A DNA stretch of 64,000 bases. Origin: Brevibacterium pigmentatum (GTDB lineage: Bacteria > Actinomycetota > Actinomycetes > Actinomycetales > Brevibacteriaceae). The notes under the pieces were generated by a model that did not search any database, had not been told where the DNA came from, and saw only the letters and a program-made list of their open reading frames with translations. Both the position numbers and the translations under genes were made by a program. Each line of letters opens with the position of its first letter. Within the stretch, counting starts at the first letter, position 1. Where the stretch lies: assembly GCF_011617465.1 (NCBI RefSeq), contig NZ_CP050153.1, positions 3,472,001-3,536,000 on the forward strand, in the 5' to 3' direction. Below are positions 42,247-51,700 of the stretch, in pieces.

Positions 42247-43531
42247 ATCAGTCGCTCACGAAAGCCGCCTCGATTCGATCGCGGACGCCATCGCCGCCGT
42301 CGTCGCCGCTGGCCGCCCCGTCCTCGTCGTCGACGACGAGGACCGGGAGAACGAAGGCGACCTCATCATGGCAGCCGAATACGCTGATGCCGCGACGATG
42401 GGCTTCTTCGTCCGACACACCTCGGGCGTGATCTGCGCGCCGATGACCGCCGAGCGTGCCGCGGCCCTCAAGCTGCCGCCGATGGTCACAGACAACGAAG
42501 ACCCGAAGGGCACCGCCTACACGATCAGCTGCGATGCCGTGGGGGTGACCACGGGAATCAGTGCCGCCGAACGTGCTGAGACCGGCCGAGTCCTCGCCGC
42601 CGCCGACCCCGACCCAGCGGCGATCTCGCGACCCGGCCACGTCTTCCCGCTGATTGCGAAGGGCGGCGGAGTCCGCGAGCGCCCGGGCCACACCGAGGCG
42701 GGCGTCGAATTCGCGCAGCTGGCCGGGGCGCAGCCGGTGGCGATGATCGCCGAGGTGGTCCATGACGATGGTTCGATGATGCGTTTCGACGCAGTCCGTG
42801 ACTTCGCGGACGCCCATGACCTCGTCATGGTCTCGATCGAACAGCTCATCGCTTACCTCGATGAACGGGATGCGGGCGAATCGTCAGTGCAGTCCACCGC
42901 GGAGGTGCCGCTGCCGACGGAGCACGGGAGTCTGCGGGCCCGCGCATTCACCATCGACGGGCACGACCACCTCGGCGTGTTCGCGGGGTCGATCGACGCT
43001 GCTGACGATGGTCCGGCTCCGCTCGTGCGGGTGCATTCCGAGTGCCTGACCGGGGATGTCTTCGGCTCGCACCGGTGTGACTGCGGGGAGCAGCTCGATC
43101 GGGCGCTCGACCTCATCGGCGAACAGGGCGGGGCGGTGCTCTACCTGACCGGGCACGAAGGGCGCGGGATCGGGCTGAGCAACAAGCTTCGCGCGTACGC
43201 GCTGCAGGATCAGGGGTGGGACACCGTGGATGCGAACCGGGAGCTCGGATTCACCGATGACGCACGCGACTATCGTGCCGCGGCGCTGATTCTGCGCTCG
43301 CTCGGGCTCACCCGCATCCGGCTGCTGACGAACAACCCGGCGAAGACCGCAGCGCTGGAGGAACTGGGCGTCACGGTCGAGTCCGTCGTGCCGCTCGAGA
43401 TCGCCGCGCGTCCGGAGAACACTCACTACCTGGCCACGAAACGGCAGCGGATGCACCATGCACTCACTCTGCCCGAGGTCACCGGAACCGCTCACGACGG
43501 GGCTGGTTCCGCCGGGGCAGTCGCCAGCTGA
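42239..43531 (+). CDS. ribBA: RibBA, DHBP synthase/GTP cyclohydrolase II
   Basis: The 430-residue bifunctional enzyme has an N-terminal DHBP synthase domain (PVLVVDDEDRENEGDLIMAA, RPGHVFPLIA, RPGHTEAGVEFAQLAG) and a C-terminal GTP cyclohydrolase II domain with the zinc site CLTGDVFGSHRCDCGEQLD and YLTGHEGRGIGLSNKL. Together they start both branches of riboflavin synthesis. The ATG overlaps the end of ribE, so the two are translated together. A Gly/Ala-rich tail follows the conserved domain. Confidence 0.96.
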   Translation: MTESVAHESRLDSIADAIAAVVAAGRPVLVVDDEDRENEGDLIMAAEYADAATMGFFVRHTSGVICAPMTAERAAALKLPPMVTDNEDPKGTAYTISCDAVGVTTGISAAERAETGRVLAAADPDPAAISRPGHVFPLIAKGGGVRERPGHTEAGVEFAQLAGAQPVAMIAEVVHDDGSMMRFDAVRDFADAHDLVMVSIEQLIAYLDERDAGESSVQSTAEVPLPTEHGSLRARAFTIDGHDHLGVFAGSIDAADDGPAPLVRVHSECLTGDVFGSHRCDCGEQLDRALDLIGEQGGAVLYLTGHEGRGIGLSNKLRAYALQDQGWDTVDANRELGFTDDARDYRAAALILRSLGLTRIRLLTNNPAKTAALEELGVTVESVVPLEIAARPENTHYLATKRQRMHHALTLPEVTGTAHDGAGSAGAVAS

Positions 43532-43620
43532 ACCGGCGGCTCCGGCCGCTGGCACCCCATCACAGCGTTCGCACCAGAATTCATTTCGGCTCTTCGGAGC
43601 CCTGACCAAAGGACATGCCC

Positions 43621-44091
43621 ATGGCTCATTCCGGAGCACCTGAACTCACCGTCGACGCCGCCGAACTGCGCGTCGCGATCGTCGCCGCCTCGTGGCACAC
43701 ACAGATCATGGACGGCCTCGTCGACGGGGCCCAACGCGCCGCAGCCGAGGCCGGTGCCGAGGCGACACTCATCCGCGTGCCCGGCAGCTTCGAACTGCCG
43801 GTGGCCGCAGCCCGACTGGCCCCGCACTTCGATGCGGTCGTCGCGCTCGGCATCGTCATCCGCGGCGGCACACCTCACTTCGACTATGTCTGCCAGGCCG
43901 CCACCGACGGTCTGAACCGCGTGGCCATCGACTCCCGCAAACCTGTGGGCTTCGGCGTGCTCACCTGCGACACCGAACAGCAGGGGCTTGACCGCGCCGG
44001 GCTCGAGGGCTCGCAGGAGGACAAGGGACACGAGGCGATGACCGCAGCCCTGGTCACCGCCCAGGCGCTGGCGCCGTACCCGCTGGGCTGA
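43621..44091 (+). CDS. ribH: RibH, lumazine synthase
   Basis: The ~156-residue protein makes the penultimate lumazine intermediate. [20 protein letters not shown] opens the fold, [13 protein letters not shown] and [20 protein letters not shown] hold the substrate site, and [17 protein letters not shown] follows. The ATG at 43621 has AAAGGA 7 nt upstream; the ATG six bases earlier is too close to that site. It is the last gene of the riboflavin operon, 90 bp after ribBA. Confidence 0.95.
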   Translation: MAHSGAPELTVDAAELRVAIVAASWHTQIMDGLVDGAQRAAAEAGAEATLIRVPGSFELPVAAARLAPHFDAVVALGIVIRGGTPHFDYVCQAATDGLNRVAIDSRKPVGFGVLTCDTEQQGLDRAGLEGSQEDKGHEAMTAALVTAQALAPYPLG

Positions 44092-44235
44092 GCGGGTCCC
44101 CAGCCGGAGAGGCACTCAGGCTTGTGCCCTTCCCAAGGCTGCGCAGCTCTGCGGACCGCGCTGAGCCCAGGCTGCGCAGCCGATCGTGCTCTTCTCCAGA
44201 CAGTGGTCGCAAACGGACATCTGCACCAAAACATA

Positions 44236-44282
44236 GGTCGCTATCGGACATTTCTGCGCGGCAGAAATGTCCGATAGCGACC
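44236..44282. terminator. 47-bp perfect inverted repeat between ribH and poxB
   Basis: A 22-bp left arm from GGTCGCTATCGGACATTTC to CTGC is followed by a 3-nt loop and its exact complement. It lies between convergent ribH and poxB. A shorter imperfect copy of the arm (GGTCGCAAACGGACATCTGC) occurs just before, at about 44208-44227, so part of the arm is present three times. A T tract is missing. Confidence 0.65.
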
Positions 44283-44322
44283 ATTCTTTGGATCCTGATG
44301 CGCTCCCGACCTGGGAACCAGC

Positions 44323-46038
44323 TCAGAACAGCTGGCGGAGGTTCGTTCGCGCCAGGTCGATGAGTTCGTCGCCCTTGCCCGAGAGCACCGTGCGGATGGC
44401 GTAGAGCGCGAAGCCCTTCGCCTGCTCGACGGTGATCGACGGCGGCATCGACAGCTCCTGGCGTTCGGTGACGACGTCGAGGACCGCGGGCCCGTCGTAG
44501 GCCAGGAACTCCTTGACGACCTTCGGCAGGTCCTTGGACTTCTCGACGCGGAAGCCCTTGATCCCCAGCGCCTCGCCGATGGTGGAGAAGTTCGGATTCT
44601 CGAGCTCCGTGCCGAACGTGACGAATCCGGCCGCTTTCATCTCGAGCTCGACGAAGTTGAGCGACGAGTTGTTGTACACGACCGTCTTCACCGGCAGCTT
44701 GTTCTGGGTGAGCGTGATGAGCTCACCGAGCAGCATCGAGAGTCCGCCGTCGCCGGCGAGCGCGATGGTCTGCCGGTCTTCGAACGCCGACTGCACACCG
44801 ACGCTCTGGGACAGGGCATTGGCCATCGATCCGTGGCTGAAGGAACCGATGAGGCGGCGCTTGCCATTCATCGTCAGGTAACGGGCCGCCCACACCACCG
44901 GTGATCCGACGTCGGGAACGAAGACCGCGTCGTCATCGGCCATCTCGTCGATGAGCCGGGTGAGGTACTGCGGATGGATCGTCCGCTTCGACGGTGTGGC
45001 CAGTTCATCGAGATCCTTGCGGGTCTTCTGATAGTGCTTGGTCAGGGACTTCAGATGCGTGCTGCTGCGGTTGGCCTTGATCTTCGGCAGCAGCGCCTCG
45101 ATGGTGTCGGCGACCGTTCCGACCAGCGGAATGTCGACCTTCGTGCGTCGCCCGATCTGGGAGCCGCGCACATCGACCTGGATGACGGTCGCGTCTTCTG
45201 GGTAGAACTGCTGGTAGGGCAGGTCGGTGCCGAGCATGAGCAGGGAATCGCAGTCCTTCAGCGCCGCGTAGCCGGAGGAGAACCCGAGCAGACCGGTCAT
45301 ACCCACGTCATAGGGGTTGTCGTATTCGACGAACTCCTTGCCGCGCAGCGAATGGACGATCGGAGCCTGAAGCTTCTCGGCGATGGCGAGCAGCTCGTCG
45401 TGCGCACCTTCGGTGCCGGCACCGGCGAGGATCGTCGTCTTCTTGCCCTTGTTGAGTGCCTTGGCAGCAGCTTCGATCTGGGAAGCGGCGGGAATCGTGT
45501 GCGACGGGTAGGACCTGACCTCCTCGGCGGCGGCATCGATGTCGGCCAGGCCGACGTCGCCGGGAATGACGAGGACGGCCACGCCGCGCTTCTCGATGGC
45601 TTCGCGCATGGCGATGCGCAGCAGGCGGGGCATCTGTTCGGCCGAGGAGACGTTCTCAACGTAGACGCTGCAGTCGCGGAACAGCTCGGTCGGATGGGTC
45701 TCCTGGAAGTAGTTCGAGCCGATCTCGTCGCTGGGGATCTGTGCGGCGATGGCCAGCACGGGGACCCGCGAGCGCTGGGCGTCGAAGAGCCCGTTGATGA
45801 GGTGGAGGTTGCCGGGTCCGCAGCTGCCCGCGCAGACCGCGAGTTCACCGGTCAGGGCGGCCTCGCCGCTGGCGGCGAAGGAGGCGGCTTCCTCGTGGCG
45901 GACGTGAACCCATTCGAGTTGCGGGTTGACGCGCAGCGCATCGGTGAATCCGTTGAGCGAGTCACCCGGGATTCCGTAGACGCGCTTGACTCCGCTGGCT
46001 ACGAGGGTATCGACGATGTTTCTGGCGACGGTGGGCAT
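44323..46038 (-). CDS. poxB: PoxB, pyruvate dehydrogenase (quinone)
   Basis: The 571-residue ThDP enzyme has the N-terminal YGIPGDSLNGFTDAL and the glutamate of VHVRHEEAASFAASGEAALT, a central FAD domain and the C-terminal ThDP motif AGDGGLSMLLGELITLTQNK. It oxidises pyruvate to acetate and CO2 and reduces a quinone at the membrane. The ATG at 46038 follows a GGAAGG site and matches homologues; the longer frame has no support. The last ~20 residues would carry the membrane-binding part as in E. coli. Confidence 0.92.
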   Translation of the reverse strand: MPTVARNIVDTLVASGVKRVYGIPGDSLNGFTDALRVNPQLEWVHVRHEEAASFAASGEAALTGELAVCAGSCGPGNLHLINGLFDAQRSRVPVLAIAAQIPSDEIGSNYFQETHPTELFRDCSVYVENVSSAEQMPRLLRIAMREAIEKRGVAVLVIPGDVGLADIDAAAEEVRSYPSHTIPAASQIEAAAKALNKGKKTTILAGAGTEGAHDELLAIAEKLQAPIVHSLRGKEFVEYDNPYDVGMTGLLGFSSGYAALKDCDSLLMLGTDLPYQQFYPEDATVIQVDVRGSQIGRRTKVDIPLVGTVADTIEALLPKIKANRSSTHLKSLTKHYQKTRKDLDELATPSKRTIHPQYLTRLIDEMADDDAVFVPDVGSPVVWAARYLTMNGKRRLIGSFSHGSMANALSQSVGVQSAFEDRQTIALAGDGGLSMLLGELITLTQNKLPVKTVVYNNSSLNFVELEMKAAGFVTFGTELENPNFSTIGEALGIKGFRVEKSKDLPKVVKEFLAYDGPAVLDVVTERQELSMPPSITVEQAKGFALYAIRTVLSGKGDELIDLARTNLRQLF

Positions 46039-46264
46039 TGACTTCCTTCCGTTGAAACATGGCGCCGGGGCGCTGTCGCGAACCCCGGCAGGTCTGCCCC
46101 ACAGGTGGGGCATTGACCGCGCTTTCAGTCTAGCCCCGGTCTCTCCCGGTGCCGCTGTCCGATTCCTCACCCTCTGTGACAGAGATTTCCTCGCCGAGGC
46201 GGCTCTGAGGGAATGCGCGAATGTGCAGACTCCCACGTCGAGGCGGCCCTGATACCTGCACCCC

Positions 46265-47434
46265 TCACGTCCGCGCGGACAGCACGGTCGCCAGGCTGAG
46301 CAGCCCGGCCATGGCCACTGCCATCATCGGATACCCGCCGAGCACCCCGGCCAAGGCGGGCCCGGCGACCGGTGCCAGTGCCGTGCCGGCGGTGACCGGG
46401 GCGACGAAGACCCCGTTGATCGCACCGAAGTTCTTCGTCCCCCACCGGTCGGAGACCGCTGTGGCCTGGAACAATGTCATGCAGCCGCGGACGCCGCCGG
46501 TGATCATGGCTATGCCGATGAGCAGCCAGAGCGGGCCCGGCACGAAGGCGAGCAGCCACAGACCGACCGCTCCTGATGCGAAGAGGATGACGGTGCGTGC
46601 CCGAGCCGTGGTGTGCCGTTCCAACCACGGATATCCGAACCGTCCGGCCACCTGACCGAAGCCGACGAGTCCGAGCGCGACCGCAGCCAGACTGTAGGCG
46701 GCACCGCGTTCGATGATGAGCGGGATGATGTTGATCGTCACCGCGAAGAGAGTGAATGTGGCGATCGCAACCGCGATCTGCAGGGTGATGAACCGCGGGT
46801 GGCGGGTGACCTCGCGCAGCTCGGCCCGGCTCGGTTTCACCGTGGACGCGGCCGCTTCGTCGGTCCATGTCCGGTTGAGGAAGAACAGGTGCATCGGCAG
46901 CGCCAAGACTGCGAGCAGGCCGGCGAGCACACCGTAGGTTCCCCGCCAGCCGAGTTCGTCGATGAGCCAGGCGATGATCGGCGCGAACACCGTCGAGGCG
47001 GGTCCGCCGACGAGGGTGATCGTCGTCAGCGGCTTCGTCCGCTCGGCCCCGTACCAGCGGGTGACGACGGCGAACGCCGGCGGGTAGAGGGTCGCGGCCT
47101 GAGCGAATCCGGCGAGGATCCATGCACCGAAGAACACCCACAGGTTCGGGGCGACCGCGACCAGCCCAAGAGCGACCACCCCGATGGCTGTGCCCGCGCC
47201 CATGATCAGCTTCGGTCCGCGGACGTCGAGCATCCGCCCGACGCTCGGCCCCATGAGCGCGGAGACGATAAGCCCGACCGTCAGCGCCGCCGTCACCGCC
47301 GTATGGCTCCACCCCATGTCCGCCGAGATCGGGGTGACAGCCACCGGCAGCGAGTAGTAGAGCAATCCCCAGCAGACGAGTTCGGCGACGCACAGGGCGA
47401 CCAATCCCCCGCGCGGCTTATCGGTCGTCATCAT
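46265..47434 (-). CDS. MFS transporter overlapping jetD
   Basis: The 389-residue protein has 12 membrane helices of the MCT/OFA-like major facilitator type (LLYYSLPVAVTPISADMGWS; YPPAFAVVTRWYGAERTKPL; ATAVSDRWGTKNFGAINGVF). The substrate is unknown; monocarboxylates are typical. Its first codons (two successive ATGs at 47434 and 47431) lie inside the end of jetD, giving a 17-nt overlap, so translation is coupled to the Wadjet operon. There is no sign that the family takes part in Wadjet elsewhere, so this may be local fusion of operons. Confidence 0.85.
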   Translation of the reverse strand: MMTTDKPRGGLVALCVAELVCWGLLYYSLPVAVTPISADMGWSHTAVTAALTVGLIVSALMGPSVGRMLDVRGPKLIMGAGTAIGVVALGLVAVAPNLWVFFGAWILAGFAQAATLYPPAFAVVTRWYGAERTKPLTTITLVGGPASTVFAPIIAWLIDELGWRGTYGVLAGLLAVLALPMHLFFLNRTWTDEAAASTVKPSRAELREVTRHPRFITLQIAVAIATFTLFAVTINIIPLIIERGAAYSLAAVALGLVGFGQVAGRFGYPWLERHTTARARTVILFASGAVGLWLLAFVPGPLWLLIGIAMITGGVRGCMTLFQATAVSDRWGTKNFGAINGVFVAPVTAGTALAPVAGPALAGVLGGYPMMAVAMAGLLSLATVLSART

Positions 47435-48767
47435 CGCCCTCACCGAGGCGGCTCTGTCCTTCCGTGGAACGTGCGGTTCCTGCAACGGTTCCTTCGCCGA
47501 AGTGATCCTGCGGCACCTCCCCGACCGCGGTGCGCAGCCGGTTCAGTGCCGCATCCCAGGGGATGCGCTCCTGTTCGAGACGGACGTTTCCTTCAGCGCG
47601 GATCCGGTCGAGGACGCGCCTTTCAGTGCCCGCGAGGTGTGCGAAGGCACCGGTGCTCGGTTTCGGTTCGTCGACCCAGAGGTCGCGGTGCTTGAGCAGC
47701 GTCGTTTCGTCCATGAGCACGGATTCGACTTCCGGCAGGTGACTGCGCAGTCGGTTGAGGATCGCGAAACCATGCGAGTCGAGGTCGCCCCAATAGATCA
47801 CGCGGGCATCCCGAACCCACTGCAGGCGTGCCACTCCGTCGACGGCGTATCCGGATCCGTGCACGGCGACAGCTCCGGTCCAAGAAGGCATGGCGAGAAC
47901 GGATTCGAGGTTTTCGAAGACGAAGACGATCCTCGGCGCCAGGGGCAGGCCGCTGAGCTGAGAGATCGGTGCGGTGATGTCGTCGAGGGCGGGAACGCCG
48001 TTTAAAGCAGGAGCCCCAGCTGTTCCGGAATTCGCCGTGGAGATCAGTGCCGGGTCGAGGATGCGCAGGCGCAGGCGTGGTTCCGCGTCGAGCACACTCA
48101 CGGCATCGGCGTGCCCGATTCCGCCGAGCAGAGCGGTGACGAGACTGCGGTGGGTTTCGAACCATTTCGAGTCGACTCCGCGAATCGGCAGCTGCCTGGG
48201 GCGCAGCGAACCGACCGGGTGCGTGCGCAGCCAGTCGACGACGTCGATGACGATAACGAAAGCATCGTCTGTCAGGGAGAGGACCCGATTCGCCTGGGAT
48301 CGCACTGCCGCAGCAAGAGAGTCGCCGTCGGAACCGTTCGCATCGACGTCGCCGGTCGATGCCGATTCGCTCGCCACGGGCCCGAGCCGATCGCGGATCT
48401 GGCGGGCCCGATCGCGCAGCTTCCGCCAGTCACGTGCGGTGTCCCCGCCGACGAAGGCGGCCACCTCATCGGAGATGGTCAGGCGCAGTCGGATGGGCAC
48501 CCGCTGGCGACCGACCCGAGCCCAGCTGCGATCTTCCCAGTCGATCTCCAGCCCCGAGGCGGCTCCTGCCCTGTCCTCGACGGCCCGCCAGTCACCGGCC
48601 CAGTCGACGGCGGCAGACTGATCCGTGAGCACCTGCTTCTCCGTCGGCGCGTGGAGTGCGATCTCGACACGCACCTCGTCAACGGACTCCGCCGCCCACA
48701 CGGCCATGGACGAGGTGAGACGCTTGCGCGCCTTCACTCGGGCCTCGGCGACGGAGAGCATGGTCAT
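47418..48767 (-). CDS. jetD: Wadjet JetD, Toprim nuclease subunit (DUF3322/DUF2220)
   Basis: The 449-residue protein has the DUF3322 N-terminal part (VKARKRLTSSMAVWAAESVD; WRKLRDRARQIRDRLG; LPIRGVDSKWFETHRSLVTA) and the C-terminal DUF2220 Toprim domain with FVFENLESVLAMPSW and VIYWGDLDSHGFAILNRLRS, where the DLDSHG acidic pair matches the Toprim metal site. JetD is the nuclease that cuts circular DNA held by the JetABC SMC complex. It begins 4 nt inside the jetC end and its own end overlaps the MFS gene by 17 nt. The C-terminal tail after residue ~420 is variable. Confidence 0.92.
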   Translation of the reverse strand: MTMLSVAEARVKARKRLTSSMAVWAAESVDEVRVEIALHAPTEKQVLTDQSAAVDWAGDWRAVEDRAGAASGLEIDWEDRSWARVGRQRVPIRLRLTISDEVAAFVGGDTARDWRKLRDRARQIRDRLGPVASESASTGDVDANGSDGDSLAAAVRSQANRVLSLTDDAFVIVIDVVDWLRTHPVGSLRPRQLPIRGVDSKWFETHRSLVTALLGGIGHADAVSVLDAEPRLRLRILDPALISTANSGTAGAPALNGVPALDDITAPISQLSGLPLAPRIVFVFENLESVLAMPSWTGAVAVHGSGYAVDGVARLQWVRDARVIYWGDLDSHGFAILNRLRSHLPEVESVLMDETTLLKHRDLWVDEPKPSTGAFAHLAGTERRVLDRIRAEGNVRLEQERIPWDAALNRLRTAVGEVPQDHFGEGTVAGTARSTEGQSRLGEGDDDDR

Positions 48768-51700
48768 CGGCCGTCGGACTCCCCAGCCTGCTCCGCCGCT
48801 CCACGATCTGCCTGTCCTCGGTCCGCCTCGGCGCTCGGCTCATCCCCGAATTCGAGCTCGACCTCCCCGGCGACCCATGTCGGCCGATCCGATTCGACTA
48901 CGTCAGCCTCACGCTCGGCTCCGGCCTCACCTGACTCCATGTCGTCGGACCCGGCAGCGTCACCAGCACCGTCACTATCAACCGCACCGCTCCCGTCACC
49001 GGCACCGTCGGTTTCGTCCCACACCATCGTCGAGGTCAGGGTCTTCTGCCGGCTCGGATTCTCGATCGAGGTCGCCGCACCCACATAGGGTTCGATCGTC
49101 TGCAGCAGCTTCTGCGGTGTCGCCAGCACCATGTGGAACCCGAACTCGATGAAGATGTCCAGAGCCATTCGGGTATAGCGGGTGTCGGCCTTGTCGAAGG
49201 CCTCATCGAGGATGATCGTGCCGTACTTCGAGATCGCCTCGTCCGGATCTGCGAGCTGATAGCGCAGCGCTGCCGCCAGGCAGAAGATCACGAGCTTCTG
49301 CTGCTGACCACCGGACATCGCCGCACCCGAATCGTAGGTGGCATGTGCGCGACCGTGATCGTCGATCTCCTCGGCGAGGAAGCTCACGTGCAGTCGTGTG
49401 TCCAGACATTGGGTCTTCCAGACCTTGTCGACGTGCTCACTGGAGGCGAATCGGCGCATCACCTCGGCGAGAGTGTCGTACTTCTTCTCCGCAGTCTCCA
49501 TATCGTCCTCACCCCAGCTGCCGCTCGCCACCAGGCGGAGATCGGCGATGAAGGCGTTGACGGTCTCGGACCGGCGGGTCTTGACCTTCAGCCGCAGGTA
49601 CCGGTCTTCGTCGAACTGCGAGCGCAGCAAGGAGGAATTGATGGGCGCGACTCGATCCTCGATCTCACGCGGAGCGGCATGGATCTCGTTGAGGAGTTCG
49701 CCGATGAGGTCTCGGGACCGTTGCTGCAGCAGCTCCCGGAACCGGTTCTCATGATCGGGCAGTCCGTGCGCGAGGATCTCATCGAGCATCGACAAGTAGG
49801 CGCGACGATCATCGACTTCTGCTGTGAGCTGGGACGAAACCGACGGCCATGCGGCCTTGAACTCCGCGGCCAAGCGTGTCACGGACTGACCGGCACGGCT
49901 GGCATCCGCCTGCGCCCGGTCCTTCTCCTCCTGCAGGACCTGCGAGACCTGCTGGCCCACCTCGGCGAGGTTCTCCCGCTTGATGCTGCGTTGGATCTTC
50001 CGGAACCGATCATCCAACTCCTCGCCGAGGTGGTCCTCCACCTCCGCGATGCGACCGGCGTTGACGTCGTCCTCGATCCGGGTGATGTTCGAGCGCAACC
50101 CCGTCGATTCTTCGTTCGCACGGCGTAGAGCGTAGTCGGCGTCGTTCCTCGCCTTCTCGGCTTCGTCCTTGACCGCCTTGGCTTCGCGTTCGGCTCCGAT
50201 CGCCTGCTGCAGGTCCCCGTCGGCGTCTTCGAGTTCGGCCAGCTGCCGCTCGAGAGTCGCGACCTTTTCGGCCGCGCCGTCTCGGTCGACGTCGCGCCAG
50301 GACTGTTCACGGATGCCGGCGAGGATGCCGCGGCGCCGGTGTGCGGCAGCGGTTTCGGCATCAGCAGCCGCGACCACCTGTTCGGCCGCGGCCAGTTCCG
50401 ACTGAGCATCCTTGAGGGATTCGACGAGGGCTTCGAGTTTCGCGTCGCGGTCGCCGAGGACCCATTGGCTGCGATCGTCGATGGCCCGCCGGTCGTCCTT
50501 CTCGTACCGGGTGCGTGAGGTTTTGACCTGGCCCTTGACGGTGACGGCGCGCGGATGGTCGTCGAGTTCGTCCGGGTGGTCGACACAGGCGAAGTCGAAG
50601 CGTTCGGACAAGGTGGTCCGGACCCAGTCGCCGAAGCCGGTATCGCTGACATTCACCTTGTTGACCAGCGACTTCTCACTGCCCACGGGGCGGGGGCTCG
50701 GCACTGAGCGCGGGATCTCCTCGAAGACGAGCCGGCCGCGGATGCGGTGGGAATCCACCCAGGTGCGCACCGCCGAGAGGTTCTCAGAACGGACGAGGAC
50801 GGTCAGCGCCATGGGCCGCAGCACCCTCTCGATGGCACCCGTCCACCGGGACTCGTCGGGGTCGACTTCGATGAGTTCGGCCGCGAACGGCAGCGCTTTC
50901 TCGCTCAGTCCGGTGCCGGCGGCGAGCTCGGACCTGATCGTCATGAGGTTGTTCGGCACGGTCGATCCGGACCGCCGCAGGGATTCGATCTCACCTTCGA
51001 GTTCGCGCACCTTTGCCCGCGCCTGGGAGAACCGGTCGTGGTCGGCGTGGCTGGGTCCGGCGACCTGCGTGTCGTCGTCGAGGCTGGAGGCGATCTGAGC
51101 CTGCAGTTCGGCGAACTCGGCGGCTGTGGTCGGGGCGTGCTCGATGCCGGCCTGCTCGAGCTGACGAGCCAGCCCAGACCAACGTTCGGCGATGGCGCGG
51201 CGTTCGGTCTCGGCGGTGTCGATGCGCTGCTGAAGGTGTTCGGCCTCGGAACCACCGAGCTCCAAAGTGGCCCGTCGGGCCCAGTCGTATTCGTCGACTG
51301 CGGCGTCGAAGTCACGCCCCACACGGTCGGCGGTGACTTCGAGTTCGACGATCTGCCTGGTCAGCGCCGAAAGGTCGGCGCGGAGGATATCGAGCTCGCG
51401 CCGCTTCTGGTACGGCAGCAGAGCTTCGCTGAGCGCGATCGACTTCGCGGCGATGTCGTTGGCGGTCTCGAAACGGGAGGCGGCTTCGCGCAGCTGCAGC
51501 AGATGATCGCGCTGTTTGCGCAGTTCGACGACATGGTCATGAGCGTCCTTGAGGTCACCGAACTGGGCGACGGCGGTCTCGGCGAGGTCGAAGGTCACCG
51601 GGCTTTCGAGCATATGTTCTCGGAAGAGCCGGTCGAGGCTGTCCAGGCTCTTCGCCGACTGTGTCTTGTGCAGAAGTTGGAGCGCGGACTCGTCGGCCAT

